64,000 bases of DNA from Clostridium sp. (GCF_029267215.1 NZ_JARIDH010000044.1:124001-188000), one strand, 5' to 3'; numbered from the stretch's first letter, positions 32,855 to 42,851 are shown. A program made the numbers and translations. The notes: a model not told the origin generated them from the sequence alone.

Positions 32855-33577
32855 ATGAAAAAGAGGATATTATCAGTTTTTACACTTTTAATAATTGCTA
32901 GTGGAATAGTTTTAGGGTGTGGAACAAATGTCTATGGTAAAGAAAAGAAAGAAATAATAATTTGTATTGATCCAGGACATCAAGAACATGGTGATGGAAG
33001 ACTAGAATCTATGGCACCTTGGTCAAATTTAAAGAAACCTAGAGTATCTTCTGGAACAGCAGGGGTATGGACGAAAAATAAAGAGTATCAAATAAACCTA
33101 GAAGTTGGTATGATGTTAAAAAGTTTTTTGGAAAAAGAAGGATATAAAGTTGTTATGACTAGAGAAAATAATAAGGTTTCTTTAAGTAATAGAGAGAGGG
33201 CAGAGATTTCTAATAATGCTAAAGCTGATTTAACATTAAAACTTCATTGTGATGGATCAAAGGATGGAGGAAAAAGAGGGGCATCTATTCTTATACCATC
33301 CTCAGAAACTAAGGAGCTAAATAGTATTTATATGAGTAGTAAAGAATATGGTGATATTTTAAAAAATAGTTTTAAAGAAGATGGTATAAAGATAAATGGA
33401 GTGTTTGAAAGAAAGGATATGACAGGATTTAACTGGTCACAAAGACCAGTTGTTATTTTAGAGATGGGATTTATGAGTAATTTTGAAGATGATAAGATGT
33501 TAGGAGATAAAATATATCAAGAGAAAATAGTAAATTCAATAATAAAATCAATCAATAAATATGTAGAAAATAAATAA
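32855..33577 (+). CDS. N-acetylmuramoyl-L-alanine amidase (Amidase_3), probable lipoprotein
   Basis: 240 residues. The N-terminus is a signal peptide ending in a lipobox-like IVLGCG with Cys22, so it may be lipid-anchored. Zinc ligands and catalytic residues are His42 in DPGHQEHGD, Glu83 in NLEVG, His131 in LKLHCDGS, and the Glu in VVILEMGFMSN. It cuts the bond between muramic acid and the stem peptide. No wall-binding repeats are present, so it depends on the anchor. A spore or vegetative role cannot be told. Confidence 0.92.
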   Translation: MKKRILSVFTLLIIASGIVLGCGTNVYGKEKKEIIICIDPGHQEHGDGRLESMAPWSNLKKPRVSSGTAGVWTKNKEYQINLEVGMMLKSFLEKEGYKVVMTRENNKVSLSNRERAEISNNAKADLTLKLHCDGSKDGGKRGASILIPSSETKELNSIYMSSKEYGDILKNSFKEDGIKINGVFERKDMTGFNWSQRPVVILEMGFMSNFEDDKMLGDKIYQEKIVNSIIKSINKYVENK

Positions 33578-33582
33578 GAAAA

Positions 33583-33644
33583 AAGGAATATATTAAATTT
33601 TTATTTGTTTAAGACATTATAAAATAAAAATAAATATATTCCTT
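33583..33644. terminator. Long hairpin between two convergent amidase genes
   Basis: AAGGAATATATT (33583-33594) pairs with AATATATTCCTT (33633-33644), with further AT-rich pairing inside. A-run before, AT-rich after. Probable bidirectional terminator. Confidence 0.7.
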
Positions 33645-33713
33645 AATTTATGAAATAAAATAATAAAAAGATTTATTTTAAATATATTGAAAGCATAAAT
33701 ATGAAATTTTTTG

Positions 33714-34868
33714 TTAATAGTGAACATCTATAAGATGAAAGGTTATATTATCGTTACTCCAGCCTAAATCAAAGGGAACAAGAAGTCTATCTGTGTTATG
33801 ACAGGTAACAAGAGGATACCCTTTGCTATCTAATCCAGTAACTGTTGAAATATGAGTAATACGGCCGTTTTTTTCATAAGCTACAAAGTCACCTGGTCTT
33901 AGATTATATGAAGCTTTATATATTTCAGAATATTTTCCTTTTGATATATATGAAGCACGTCCACTATAAACCATATAATTTTTAAAAGATTGTGCATTTA
34001 CCCATGCTTTAGAACCTTCACCATTTGAGTAGTTCCAAGTTGAATTTTTCTTAAAACCCCCTCCTTCAAAGAGAATTTGAGAAGCGAAGTTTGCACAATC
34101 TCCACCAGCTGAATTAAAATCAGTATAATTTTTATTATATTTAAAACAAAGTTCATCATTAGATGGTACACCACAGTAAGTATGTGCATAATCTAAAGCT
34201 TTTTGAGTTCTCTCATCAATACTATAATCAGGTTTTGAACTGTTTAATATATAGGATTTTATTTCGTCAGATTTTATATTATTTAAATCTAAAGAATCGG
34301 AAAATGGGTCTGTATACCATTCCTTTTCAATAATATATCTATCACGATCCTCTTTTATGTTCAAATAATGGTATGTTCCAAGGTTAAATTTATTATTATT
34401 GAATTGGTCATTTAAATAATAATATGTAAATTCAGTAGACACACTACATATTATTCCATAGAGTCCGGGTTCTCTTTCTTTAATTTTTTTTATTAGTATT
34501 TTGGAGTTTATATCATTAAATACAACACCTTGCTTTTGAGACCAGTTATTTAAATATTTAATCTTTTTACTTTCACTTTCATAAGCAAAAAGGCTAATTT
34601 TCTTATTTAAGTTATAGAAGTTTTTTAATTCTTCTAAATCATTATTAAGTATTGATATGTTTCTATTTTTAAACAATTTATTTAATATTTCTTCAAATTT
34701 TATCTTTAACTCACTATTTTTACAGGTTTCAGGTGTTTCTAAAAGAGATATAATTTCTTTAGAAATTTCAGGATTATTTTCCTTTCTTAAAAATACCCCT
34801 AAAGAAATTATAAATATGGTAAGAACAGATAAAGTAGTAATTAAAATATATTTTCGTTTTTTTTGCAT
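33714..34868 (-). CDS. Exported amidase-domain protein (Amidase_6)
   Basis: 384 residues. A signal anchor lies at about residues 6-26 (YILITTLSVLTIFIISLGVFL). Residues about 30-215 are Lys-rich and helical with no domain I recognise. Residues about 220-384 are an Amidase_6 domain: ALDYAHTYCG near its start, GGDCANFASQILFEGG with the likely catalytic Cys, RPGDFVAYE, and ITHISTVTGLDSKGYPLVTCHN with the likely catalytic His. Probably a cell-wall or protein amidase on the outer face of the membrane. The ATG follows AGGGGGAAAGG. Convergent with the Amidase_3 gene. Confidence 0.85.
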   Translation of the reverse strand: MQKKRKYILITTLSVLTIFIISLGVFLRKENNPEISKEIISLLETPETCKNSELKIKFEEILNKLFKNRNISILNNDLEELKNFYNLNKKISLFAYESESKKIKYLNNWSQKQGVVFNDINSKILIKKIKEREPGLYGIICSVSTEFTYYYLNDQFNNNKFNLGTYHYLNIKEDRDRYIIEKEWYTDPFSDSLDLNNIKSDEIKSYILNSSKPDYSIDERTQKALDYAHTYCGVPSNDELCFKYNKNYTDFNSAGGDCANFASQILFEGGGFKKNSTWNYSNGEGSKAWVNAQSFKNYMVYSGRASYISKGKYSEIYKASYNLRPGDFVAYEKNGRITHISTVTGLDSKGYPLVTCHNTDRLLVPFDLGWSNDNITFHLIDVHY

Positions 34869-35033
34869 TCCTTTCCCCCTACAAGAAATAATTCAATTAT
34901 ATATATGATACATAATAAGAAAAAATAATAGCTTATAAAAATATTAATATAGATAATAGAAAACCTTTAAATTTAAAAGAATTATTGTTAAAATTAATTG
35001 TGTAAATGAAAAAGTAAAGGAGAATTACAAAGG

Positions 35034-35303
35034 ATGAAGTTAAGAAAAGGTAAGGTACCATTTATAAGAAGTATATTTGGAAGCTTCATATTTCCATTGA
35101 TAATAGGATATTTTTATACATATACAAGGCCTTTGTGGTTTATAACTAATCAATGGATTGGAATTGTAACAGGGGTAATACTTATTTTAAGAGGAGTATT
35201 TGAACTTAAGATTGCTAAATCTGAAAGAAATGCTAAATATAGTTTTTTAGGTGGAGGTGCAATAATACTTTATGTTATTGCAAGGGCAATTGGGGTGTTG
35301 TAG
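35034..35303 (+). CDS. Small membrane protein of unknown function
   Basis: 89 residues with a basic N-terminus and about three hydrophobic segments (FIFPLIIGYFY, WIGIVTGVILIL and GGGAIILYVIARAIGVL). I do not recognise the family. The ATG follows AAAGGAGAATTACAAAGG. The next gene lies 95 bp downstream on the same strand. Confidence 0.75.
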   Translation: MKLRKGKVPFIRSIFGSFIFPLIIGYFYTYTRPLWFITNQWIGIVTGVILILRGVFELKIAKSERNAKYSFLGGGAIILYVIARAIGVL

Positions 35304-35397
35304 GAAATGTTTTTATAATATTGGTTTTAATTTCTAGTATTTAATTTTCTTAAAAGCACATAATATTAATGAATCTTTTAAGAGGAGGCGTTTAAAA

Positions 35398-35592
35398 ATG
35401 CTAAAGAAAAATGCTAGAGAAAGAGTTGAATCAACACTATGTAATTTAAAACAAGAAAAATGTTCTTTAGAAGATGCATTAAAAACTGTTGAAAAATCAG
35501 AGAATAAGCATGCTATCGAAAATACTTTAGAAGCTGTTGAAAAAGCATGTCAATGTGCTCAAACAACATTAAATAATTATAAAGAACATTAA
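35398..35592 (+). CDS. Small helical protein with CQC motif, unknown function
   Basis: 64 residues, rich in Glu, Lys and Ala, predicted as two helices. Four Cys are present, including a C-x-C pair in EKACQCAQTT. The ATG follows AAGAGGAGGCG, a very strong ribosome binding site, which supports real translation. A strong terminator follows. I do not recognise the family; metal or redox sensing is only a guess. Confidence 0.75.
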   Translation: MLKKNARERVESTLCNLKQEKCSLEDALKTVEKSENKHAIENTLEAVEKACQCAQTTLNNYKEH

Positions 35593-35596
35593 AAAT

Positions 35597-35636
35597 AAAA
35601 AAGAAACAGTGTAATTTTTACACTGTTTCTTTTTTA
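35597..35636 (+). terminator. Strong terminator after the CQC protein gene
   Basis: AAAAAAGAAACAGTGTAA pairs with TTACACTGTTTCTTTTTT; T-run follows. Confidence 0.92.
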
Positions 35637-35859
35637 TTTAAGGATATATGTTGAAAATTTTATTTGTTTTTAGAGAAAAGCATATTTTAGAGGATTTTAC
35701 TATTTTATGAATATAAAATATAAATTAAATTTAAATAAATTAAAACTTCTTTGGATATAAATAAATATATGGTAGCAACTAACTTTTTAATAAAGTATAA
35801 TTATGGTACAATAATTTAAAACGATGAGAAAAGAATATTTTTCCATAGGAGTGTGACAT

Positions 35860-38781
35860 ATGATTTTTAAAGAAAATAGTAGTTATAATGGATTTAAGCT
35901 TTTAAAAATAGAAAATTTAGATGAAATAGGAGGAATAGCCTTAACATTTGAACATGAAAAAACAAAGGCTAAACTTATAAAAATAGAGAGTGAAGATGAT
36001 AATAAATGCTTTGCTATAGGATTTAGAACTCCTCCTGAAAATAGCACAGGAGTTCCACATATATTAGAACATTCGGTTTTATGTGGTTCAAGAAAGTTTA
36101 ACACTAAAGAACCCTTTGTAGAACTTTTAAAAGGTTCTTTAAACACTTTCTTAAATGCCATGACATATCCTGATAAAACAATATATCCTGTAGCTTCAAG
36201 AAATGATAAGGATTTTAGGAATCTTATGGATGTATATTTAGATGCAGTTCTTTATCCTAATATATATAAGCATAAGGAAATATTTATGCAAGAGGGATGG
36301 CATTATTATATAGAAAATAAGGAGGATGAATTAAAGTATAATGGTGTTGTTTATAATGAGATGAAAGGGGCATATTCTTCACCAGATTCCCTTCTTTATA
36401 GAAAAATTGCAGGCACAGTATATCCAGATACTTGTTATGCTTTATCTTCAGGTGGAGATCCAGATGAAATTCCAAACTTAAGTTATGAGGAATTCTTAGA
36501 TTTTCATTCAAAGTATTATCATCCATCAAATTCATATATATTTTTATATGGTAATGGGGATACAGAAAAAGAGTTAGGTTTTATAAATGATGAATATTTA
36601 AAAGACTTTGAATATAAGAAAATAAATTCAGAAATAAAATCACAGAAACCTTTTGATAAAATTAGAGAAGAAAGTTTTACTTATGGAATAGCTGAAAATG
36701 AAGATTTAAATAATAAAAGTTATTATAGTTTTAATTTTGCTATTGGAGATGCAACAGAAGGAGAATTAGGATTGGCTTTTGATGTATTAGCTTATCTTTT
36801 AACTAGAAGCAATGCAGCACCTTTAAAGAAAGCCTTAATAGATTCTAAAATAGGTAATGCTGTTTCAGGAGATTTTGATAATTCATCTAGACAATCAACT
36901 TTTTCTGTTTTAGTTAAAAATGCAGAACTTAACAAGGAAGAAGAATTTAAAAATATAGTAATGGAAACTCTTAAAAAATTAGTTAGTGAAGGTATAGACA
37001 AAGAACTAATAGAGGCTTCTATTAATAGAGTTGAATTTGAATTAAGAGAAGGAGATTTTGGTTCATATCCAAAAGGACTTATTTATTATTTAAAAATAAT
37101 GGATAGTTGGCTTTATGAAGGAAATCCATTTATTCATTTAGAGTTTGAGAAAAATCTTAAAAAGATAAAAACTGCATTAACTACAGATTATTTTGAGAAA
37201 TTAATAGATAAATATATGATTAATAATAAGCATGCTTCTTTAGTTTCTCTTCATCCTGAGAGAGGGGTAAATGAAAAGAAAGCTAGAAATTTAAAAGAAA
37301 ACTTAGAAAAACTAAAAAATAGTTTTGATGAAAAAACATTAGAAGAAATAATTGAAAATTGTAAGAAGCTTAAAAAAAGACAAAGTACTCCTGATAAGAA
37401 AGAGGATTTAGAAAGTATTCCTATGTTATCTTTAGATGATATAGATAAAAAAGCTAAAAAAATACCGATGGAAGAAAAGAATATAAATGGCATTAAAGCA
37501 CTTCATCATGATTTTCAGACAAATAAAATTGATTATGTTAACTTCTTCTTTAAAACAGAGGCTGTTCCACAAGATTTAATACCTTATATAGGGCTTTTAT
37601 GTGATATATTAGGTAAGTGTGGTACTTATGATTATGATTATTCAAAGCTTTCTAATATGACAAATATAAATACTGGAGGAGTAAGTTTCGGAGCAATAAC
37701 CTTTGCAAACTTAAATGAAAAAGATGTGTTCCTTCCATATTTAGAAGTATCATACAAAGCTTTAAGTAGTAAAACTCATAAAGCTTTAGAGTTAGTCCAT
37801 GAAATAATAAATAAAACTGATTTAAATGATACTAATAGAATAATGCAAATCATAAGAGAAAAGAAATCAAGATTAGAAGGTGCTATATTTGATGGTGGTC
37901 ATAGAGTTTCTATGAAAAAAGTTTTATCATATTGTACAAGTAGAGGTGCATATGAAGAGAAGATAAATGGATTAGATTATTATGATTTCTTAGTTTCAAT
38001 AGATGATGATTCTAAAAAAGCTATAATTTCTGAAAGGTTAAATAAAGTAAGAGAATTAATATTTACAAAGGAAAATATGCTTATAAGTTTTTCAGGAAAA
38101 GAAGAGCAGTTTCAAAATTTCAAAGAAAAAGCATCAATATTACTAGATAATATAAGCGATGAAACTTTCCATAAGGTAGAATATAATTTTGATTTAGGAA
38201 ATAAAAATGAAGGGCTTCTAACTCAAGGGAATGTTCAATATGTTGCTAAAGGTGGAAACTATAAATCAGAAGGATATAAATATTCAGGTGCATTATCATT
38301 ACTTGAAAGTATTTTAGGATTTGATTATCTTTGGAATACAGTGAGAGTAAAAGGTGGAGCTTATGGGGTGTTCTCTAACTTTAGAAGAGATGGAGGAGCA
38401 TACTTTGTTTCTTATAGAGATCCTAATATTTTAGATACATTAAATGCATATGATAACATACCATCATATTTAGAAGAGTTTAAGGCTGATGAAAGAGAAA
38501 TGACTAAATATATAATTGGAACAATAAGAAAGTATGATCAACCTATAAGCAATGGAATAAAAGGGGATATAGCTGTTTCTTATTATTTAAGTAATTTTAG
38601 TTATGAAGAGCTTCAAAAAGAAAGAGAAGAAATACTTTCAGCAGATATTAATACTATTAAATCTTTTGCTCCTATGATAAGAGATTTAATGAAAGAAGAT
38701 TATATCTGTGTAATAGGAAATGAAGAAAAGATAAAAGAAAATAAAAATTTATTTAATAGTATAAAAAAAGTAATTAAATAA
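35860..38781 (+). CDS. M16C-family metalloprotease (presequence protease / insulinase-like)
   Basis: 973 residues, the full length of the PreP-type M16C peptidases. The inverted zinc motif HxxEH is His67-Ile-Leu-Glu70-His71 in VPHILEHSVLCGS, and the distal Glu lies in VVYNEMKGAYSSPDSLLYR. A charged helical hairpin linker sits near residues 465-530, between the two halves that form the enclosed chamber. The C-terminal half has the usual arginine-tyrosine type region near VKGGAYGVFSNFRRDGGAYF. It degrades unfolded peptides in the cytoplasm; no signal peptide. The ATG follows AGGAGTGTGAC. A terminator follows. Confidence 0.94.
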   Translation: MIFKENSSYNGFKLLKIENLDEIGGIALTFEHEKTKAKLIKIESEDDNKCFAIGFRTPPENSTGVPHILEHSVLCGSRKFNTKEPFVELLKGSLNTFLNAMTYPDKTIYPVASRNDKDFRNLMDVYLDAVLYPNIYKHKEIFMQEGWHYYIENKEDELKYNGVVYNEMKGAYSSPDSLLYRKIAGTVYPDTCYALSSGGDPDEIPNLSYEEFLDFHSKYYHPSNSYIFLYGNGDTEKELGFINDEYLKDFEYKKINSEIKSQKPFDKIREESFTYGIAENEDLNNKSYYSFNFAIGDATEGELGLAFDVLAYLLTRSNAAPLKKALIDSKIGNAVSGDFDNSSRQSTFSVLVKNAELNKEEEFKNIVMETLKKLVSEGIDKELIEASINRVEFELREGDFGSYPKGLIYYLKIMDSWLYEGNPFIHLEFEKNLKKIKTALTTDYFEKLIDKYMINNKHASLVSLHPERGVNEKKARNLKENLEKLKNSFDEKTLEEIIENCKKLKKRQSTPDKKEDLESIPMLSLDDIDKKAKKIPMEEKNINGIKALHHDFQTNKIDYVNFFFKTEAVPQDLIPYIGLLCDILGKCGTYDYDYSKLSNMTNINTGGVSFGAITFANLNEKDVFLPYLEVSYKALSSKTHKALELVHEIINKTDLNDTNRIMQIIREKKSRLEGAIFDGGHRVSMKKVLSYCTSRGAYEEKINGLDYYDFLVSIDDDSKKAIISERLNKVRELIFTKENMLISFSGKEEQFQNFKEKASILLDNISDETFHKVEYNFDLGNKNEGLLTQGNVQYVAKGGNYKSEGYKYSGALSLLESILGFDYLWNTVRVKGGAYGVFSNFRRDGGAYFVSYRDPNILDTLNAYDNIPSYLEEFKADEREMTKYIIGTIRKYDQPISNGIKGDIAVSYYLSNFSYEELQKEREEILSADINTIKSFAPMIRDLMKEDYICVIGNEEKIKENKNLFNSIKKVIK

Positions 38782-38795
38782 TTAAGTAGATATTT

Positions 38796-38847
38796 AAAAA
38801 TCCTAGTTAGGTAGAAGTTATAAAATCTATAAACTAGGATTTTTTTA
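38796..38847 (+). terminator. Terminator after the M16C protease gene
   Basis: AAATCCTAGTT pairs with AACTAGGATTT across an AT-rich loop, followed by seven Ts. Confidence 0.85.
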
Positions 38848-39010
38848 TTTGAAAATAATAATTAAATTTTAAGTTTATCATTAAACAGAATTTATATTTT
38901 ATGTATTTATAAGTTAGCGGGGAAAATAGTATATTTTAATTTATTAAAAATAAAAAAAGATTTATGTTATAATAGTACTATTGCTAAATGGAAAGGGAGA
39001 AGGACAGAAG

Positions 39011-39922
39011 ATGGATTTTATTGCAATAGATTTTGAAACAGCTAATGAGAAGAGGAATAGTGCCTGTTCTATTGGATTGACTATTGTTAAGGATAATAAG
39101 ATTTGTGAAGAAAAATATTTTTTAATAAAACCTTGTGAAATGAGATTTCAACCTATGAATATATGGATACATGGCATAAGACCAGAAGATGTTGAGAAAG
39201 AAAAAACATTTGATGAGATTTGGAATGAAATAAAGGATGATTTTGAAGGAAGTTTAGTGGTTGCTCACAATGCAGCTTTTGATATTAGTGTTTTAAGAAA
39301 AACTTTGGATTTTTATAATATTCCTTATCCAAACTTTAAATATGCATGCACAGTTACTATGGCTAAGAATTTTTATAAGAATTTACCTAATCATAAGCTT
39401 GGAACTGTAAGTGAAGCTTTAGGATTTGAATTTTCTCATCACCATGCAGGAGAGGATGCAAAGGCTTGTGCTAATATACTTATGAATATATGTGATGAAT
39501 TAAATATAAGGACTTTAGATGAGTTATCAAGCAAATTAGCTTTAAGAATAGGAGAGGTTTACGAAAAAGGATATAAATCAGCTGGAAGAATGGGAGAATG
39601 TAGATATATAAGCTCTTTAAATTATAAGAAAAAAGTAAATAATGAGGCAAGTTCTTTAAAATGTAAGAATGTTGTTTTCACTGGGCCTTTAAGTTCTATG
39701 TCTAGAGCTGAAGCTATTGGAAATGTTATAAGATGTGGAGGAGACGTTGCAAATTCTGTAAGTAAAAAAACAGATATTCTTATTACAGGGATAAGAGATG
39801 TAGAAAAACTTAAAGAATCAGAAAAAAGTTTAAAGTTAAAGAAGGCAGAAAAATTAAAAAAAGATTTCAATAAGATTAGAATAATTGATGAAGATGAATT
39901 TTTATTGATGATAGGAAAGTAG
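39011..39922 (+). CDS. DnaQ-family 3'-5' exonuclease with C-terminal BRCT domain
   Basis: 303 residues. The DEDDh exonuclease motifs are FIAIDFETANEKRNSACSIG (Exo I), VVAHNAAFDISVLRKTL (Exo II) and HHAGEDAKACANI (Exo III). Residues about 215-303 form a BRCT domain: NVVFTGPLSSMSRAEAIGNV then GGDVANSVSKKTDILI. The same exonuclease-BRCT pairing is seen in Pol III epsilon-like proteins of Firmicutes and suggests action at DNA ends or nicks. The frame is open from 38981, but ATG 39011 follows GGGAGAAGGAC and begins the exonuclease fold correctly. Confidence 0.93.
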   Translation: MDFIAIDFETANEKRNSACSIGLTIVKDNKICEEKYFLIKPCEMRFQPMNIWIHGIRPEDVEKEKTFDEIWNEIKDDFEGSLVVAHNAAFDISVLRKTLDFYNIPYPNFKYACTVTMAKNFYKNLPNHKLGTVSEALGFEFSHHHAGEDAKACANILMNICDELNIRTLDELSSKLALRIGEVYEKGYKSAGRMGECRYISSLNYKKKVNNEASSLKCKNVVFTGPLSSMSRAEAIGNVIRCGGDVANSVSKKTDILITGIRDVEKLKESEKSLKLKKAEKLKKDFNKIRIIDEDEFLLMIGK

Positions 39923-39959
39923 AAGAAGTGCTCTAATATGAGTACTTCTTTTTGTTTTA
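39922..39959 (+). terminator. Terminator after the exonuclease gene
   Basis: AGAAGTGCTC pairs with GAGTACTTCT with one G-T pair; T-rich run follows. Confidence 0.85.
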
Positions 39960-40255
39960 GGGTTAAGATTATTTAGTAAGGTGAATGAGAAAGATAAAGC
40001 ATCTTCTATATTGTGGATTATAAAAAGTTAATAAAAAATTTAAATAGATCATGGCTAAAAATAATTTTATAGCCGTTATATAAGACATCTGTTTCTATAC
40101 TAGTAAAATTAATTCATAAAAATAAATCTTATTTAGAACCTTATATATTTACAATAAGTATTATTATGCTAAAATAAGTTAGTAAAATTAATTATTTTAT
40201 GTAATAATAAACTTAAATAGTAATTATGAAATATTTATATTTTAGAGGTGGTAAA
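39960..40255. other. AT-rich intergenic region
   Basis: About 300 bases. A short GGCTA/TAGCC hairpin lies near 40050-40075 and an ATG with a 12-codon frame near 39985 lacks a proper ribosome binding site. I see no other structured element. Confidence 0.4.
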
Positions 40256-40600
40256 ATGAATAAATTATTTGAAGTAAATGGAATAGAGTTTTTTGAAGAG
40301 GAATTTCAAGATGATATAAATGAGTTTCAAGATATAGTTAGCATATTAAAAGACTTCCAAGGGGAGTTGAAAATAGAGAAAATACAGTGTACTGATAAAA
40401 ATGATTGCTGTTTTAGCACAAAAGAAAATTACATATGTGAGCTTGTTGGAGCTTTAACAGAAGATGATGACTTCTATACATTGAAAGAATTAAGAAGCAA
40501 TTATGATAAGTTTAAAGATGAAATGTTATATCCTTTTGGAATTCAAGTTTATAAATGTATAGGATGTAACAAGTGGATGATAAATTTATTAGAGGAGTAA
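40256..40600 (+). CDS. Small acidic cysteine-containing protein, unknown function
   Basis: 114 residues, acidic. A CTDKNDCCF cluster lies near residue 50 and a C-x-x-C pair sits near the C-terminus (YKCIGCNKWMINLLEE), which could bind zinc. The frame is open from 40226, but ATG 40256 follows AGAGGTGG at good distance. It ends 10 bp before the TcaA-like membrane protein gene, whose ribosome binding site lies in its last codons, so the two are co-translated and may work together. Family not recognised. Confidence 0.75.
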   Translation: MNKLFEVNGIEFFEEEFQDDINEFQDIVSILKDFQGELKIEKIQCTDKNDCCFSTKENYICELVGALTEDDDFYTLKELRSNYDKFKDEMLYPFGIQVYKCIGCNKWMINLLEE

Positions 40601-40610
40601 ACTTTAACAT

Positions 40611-41906
40611 ATGGAAAAGTTTAAAGAGAGTTTAAGAGGAGTTAAAGAGAAGGTTTTAGATTATACTGACAGAGGAAAACTTATAATAAAGGAAAAAAAT
40701 CCAAAGGTTATTATAGTTGGAGTAATTGTAATTATAGGGGTTATAATATTCTTATATGGTAATGTAACTAGCAAGAAAAGTGATGTGGTAGAACAGCTAG
40801 CAAACTCATTAAATAAAGGGAATGAGAGAGCACTTATTAATCTTTTAAATGATGGAAATGATGGAAATCATATAACTCAGGGAGAGTTAGTGCCATACAT
40901 AAGATTCTTTCAAGAAGATAAAAATAGGGTTAATAAATTGGTTTATGCCTTAGATAAAGGTGAAGAATTATATTCAACTAAATTAAAATCAAGAAATACT
41001 TTTTGGGGGAAAAAATGGTTTGTTAGTTTAAAAGAAAAAGACATGCAAATAAGTTCTAATTTTCAAGATTCTAATGTTTATTTAGATGAGAATTTTATTG
41101 GTACAACTAACAGTTCTGGAATTCTTAATATAGTAAACAAGTTTCCAGGTTTATATAATGTTAAAGTTGAGAAAAAATCATATAATTCTAATCTGAAAGA
41201 AGAGAAAAAAATTGTTTTTATGGATAAAGAAAAGTTTGATATTCCTTTAAATGGGGTTTTGGTAACTGTTAGAAGTAGTTTTCAGGATGGAATTGTCTAT
41301 ATAAATGGAGAAAATTCTAAGATAAAGGTGAAAGATTTTAAGGATGTAGGTCCTTTTCCAACTGATGGAACAACGTATTTAACAATAAAATGTGATACTC
41401 CATGGGGAGAACTTAACAGTGAAAAAGTTTATATTAAAGATCATCCAGAATTAAAAATAGATTTAGATTTAAAAAATACTCCTGTAAAAGATGAGATAGA
41501 TAAGGCAGTAGGAGAATTTTATAATAGTGTATTTTATTCATTAAATTCTGAAGATAAGAATGGTATAAAAAATTCAACAAGTGATGTTAAGGAGAATGTT
41601 TATTCAATACTAAGCCAAAAGTATTTCTTATTTAAAAATAATTATGATATAAGTGATTTACAAATAAAAATGGAGAATAGTTCAATAGAGCTTAATCATG
41701 GGGTATATGAAGCTAATATAGTTGTTAATGTATCATATAAAATAAAGAAAAAACTTTTAGGAATTGATATTAAGAGTGAATCAAAGGAAAAGAACTTTTT
41801 TACTAAGATGAAATATGAAAATGGAAGTTGGATAGTTTATAATATTCAAGATTTTTCATTACCAGGATTAGATGAAGCAGGAACATCAATTAATAAAAAA
41901 GAGTAA
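40611..41906 (+). CDS. TcaA/YvbJ-like membrane-anchored extracellular protein
   Basis: 431 residues. A basic cytoplasmic tail (1-31) is followed by one membrane helix at about 32-50. The rest is outside: a helical ADFVxxLxxxLNxxN-type domain with VVEQLANSLNKGNERALINLL, then beta-rich repeats near 145-205 and 210-280 with SSNFQDSNVYLDENFIGTTN and RSSFQDGIVYING, and an NTF2-like C-terminus. This is the TcaA domain order, but the N-terminal zinc ribbon of TcaA is missing. TcaA in staphylococci affects glycopeptide response. Function here is unknown. Confidence 0.78.
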   Translation: MEKFKESLRGVKEKVLDYTDRGKLIIKEKNPKVIIVGVIVIIGVIIFLYGNVTSKKSDVVEQLANSLNKGNERALINLLNDGNDGNHITQGELVPYIRFFQEDKNRVNKLVYALDKGEELYSTKLKSRNTFWGKKWFVSLKEKDMQISSNFQDSNVYLDENFIGTTNSSGILNIVNKFPGLYNVKVEKKSYNSNLKEEKKIVFMDKEKFDIPLNGVLVTVRSSFQDGIVYINGENSKIKVKDFKDVGPFPTDGTTYLTIKCDTPWGELNSEKVYIKDHPELKIDLDLKNTPVKDEIDKAVGEFYNSVFYSLNSEDKNGIKNSTSDVKENVYSILSQKYFLFKNNYDISDLQIKMENSSIELNHGVYEANIVVNVSYKIKKKLLGIDIKSESKEKNFFTKMKYENGSWIVYNIQDFSLPGLDEAGTSINKKE

Positions 41907-41910
41907 ATAC

Positions 41911-41947
41911 AAAAACCAGATTGAGTATTTCAATCTGGTTTTTTATT
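41911..41947. terminator. Bidirectional terminator, TcaA-like / deoD genes
   Basis: AAAAACCAGATTG pairs with CAATCTGGTTTTT around GAGTATTT-type loop; serves both convergent genes. Confidence 0.9.
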
Positions 41948-42653
41948 ATAAAGTTATAGCTGTATCTAAAGCAACTTCCATCATCTTAGTAAAGGTAGTC
42001 TGTCTTTCTTCAGAAGTAGTTTCTTCAGCTGTGATTAAGTGATCACTTATAGTAAGTATAGTTAAGGCATTAACTCCATATTTAGAAGCTAATGTATATA
42101 AGGCAGAGGTTTCCATTTCCACTGCAATAGTTCCAAATTTAGCCCATTGTTTCCAAGCATCTGGATTATCATTGTAGAAGCTATCAGCTGTGAATACACT
42201 TCCTACTTTAGGATCATATCCTTTTTCTATAGCAGTATCATAGGCAGCTTTTAAAAGCTTAAATGATGCTGTTGGAGAAAAGTCTAGACCATTAAATCTA
42301 ACTTTGTTTATAGCTGAATCAGTATGTGATGACATTGCTAAAACTAAATCTCTAACATGTACATTCTCTTGCATACTTCCAGCAGTACCTACTCTAATAA
42401 GATTTTTAACTCCATAGTCTTTTATAAGTTCATTAACATAAATAGAGATTGAAGGGACTCCCATACCAGTACCTTGAACTGATATTCTTTTTCCTTTGTA
42501 TGTTCCTGTGAATCCCAGCATACCTCTAACATTATTATAGCAAACAGGATTTTCTAAAAAGGTTTCAGCTATAAATTTAGCTCTAAGAGGATCTCCTGGT
42601 AATAAAATAGTTTCTGCAATTTGACCTTCTTTTGCACCTATATGAACGCTCAT
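41946..42653 (-). CDS. deoD: Purine-nucleoside phosphorylase (DeoD type)
   Basis: 235 residues, typical hexameric Deo[21 protein letters not shown] is the family N-terminus, [10 protein letters not shown] binds phosphate, [10 protein letters not shown] follows, and [12 protein letters not shown] binds the ribose. ILTISDHLI holds the base-site Asp. It splits purine nucleosides into base and ribose-1-phosphate. The frame is open from 42701, but ATG 42653 follows TTTAGGAGG and gives the known start. Stands alone. Confidence 0.97.
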   Translation of the reverse strand: MSVHIGAKEGQIAETILLPGDPLRAKFIAETFLENPVCYNNVRGMLGFTGTYKGKRISVQGTGMGVPSISIYVNELIKDYGVKNLIRVGTAGSMQENVHVRDLVLAMSSHTDSAINKVRFNGLDFSPTASFKLLKAAYDTAIEKGYDPKVGSVFTADSFYNDNPDAWKQWAKFGTIAVEMETSALYTLASKYGVNALTILTISDHLITAEETTSEERQTTFTKMMEVALDTAITL

Positions 42654-42851
42654 AATAATACCTCCTAAAATGTAAATGTTTTTATAAGTAAATTTTAACA
42701 TAAATAAATGAAAAAATCTAAAATAATAGAAAAAATTAAAATAATTTTATGGTTAATAAAATTAGAGTATGTTATATTATTAATAATTTAATATGAAATT
42801 AATTAATATGATTATATTTTTTAAAATTATAATTTATGAGGTGAGATTATT

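Noticed and set aside
39985-40024. 12-codon frame after the exonuclease gene
   Set aside because: Ribosome binding site adjoins the ATG and the peptide is too short to support.
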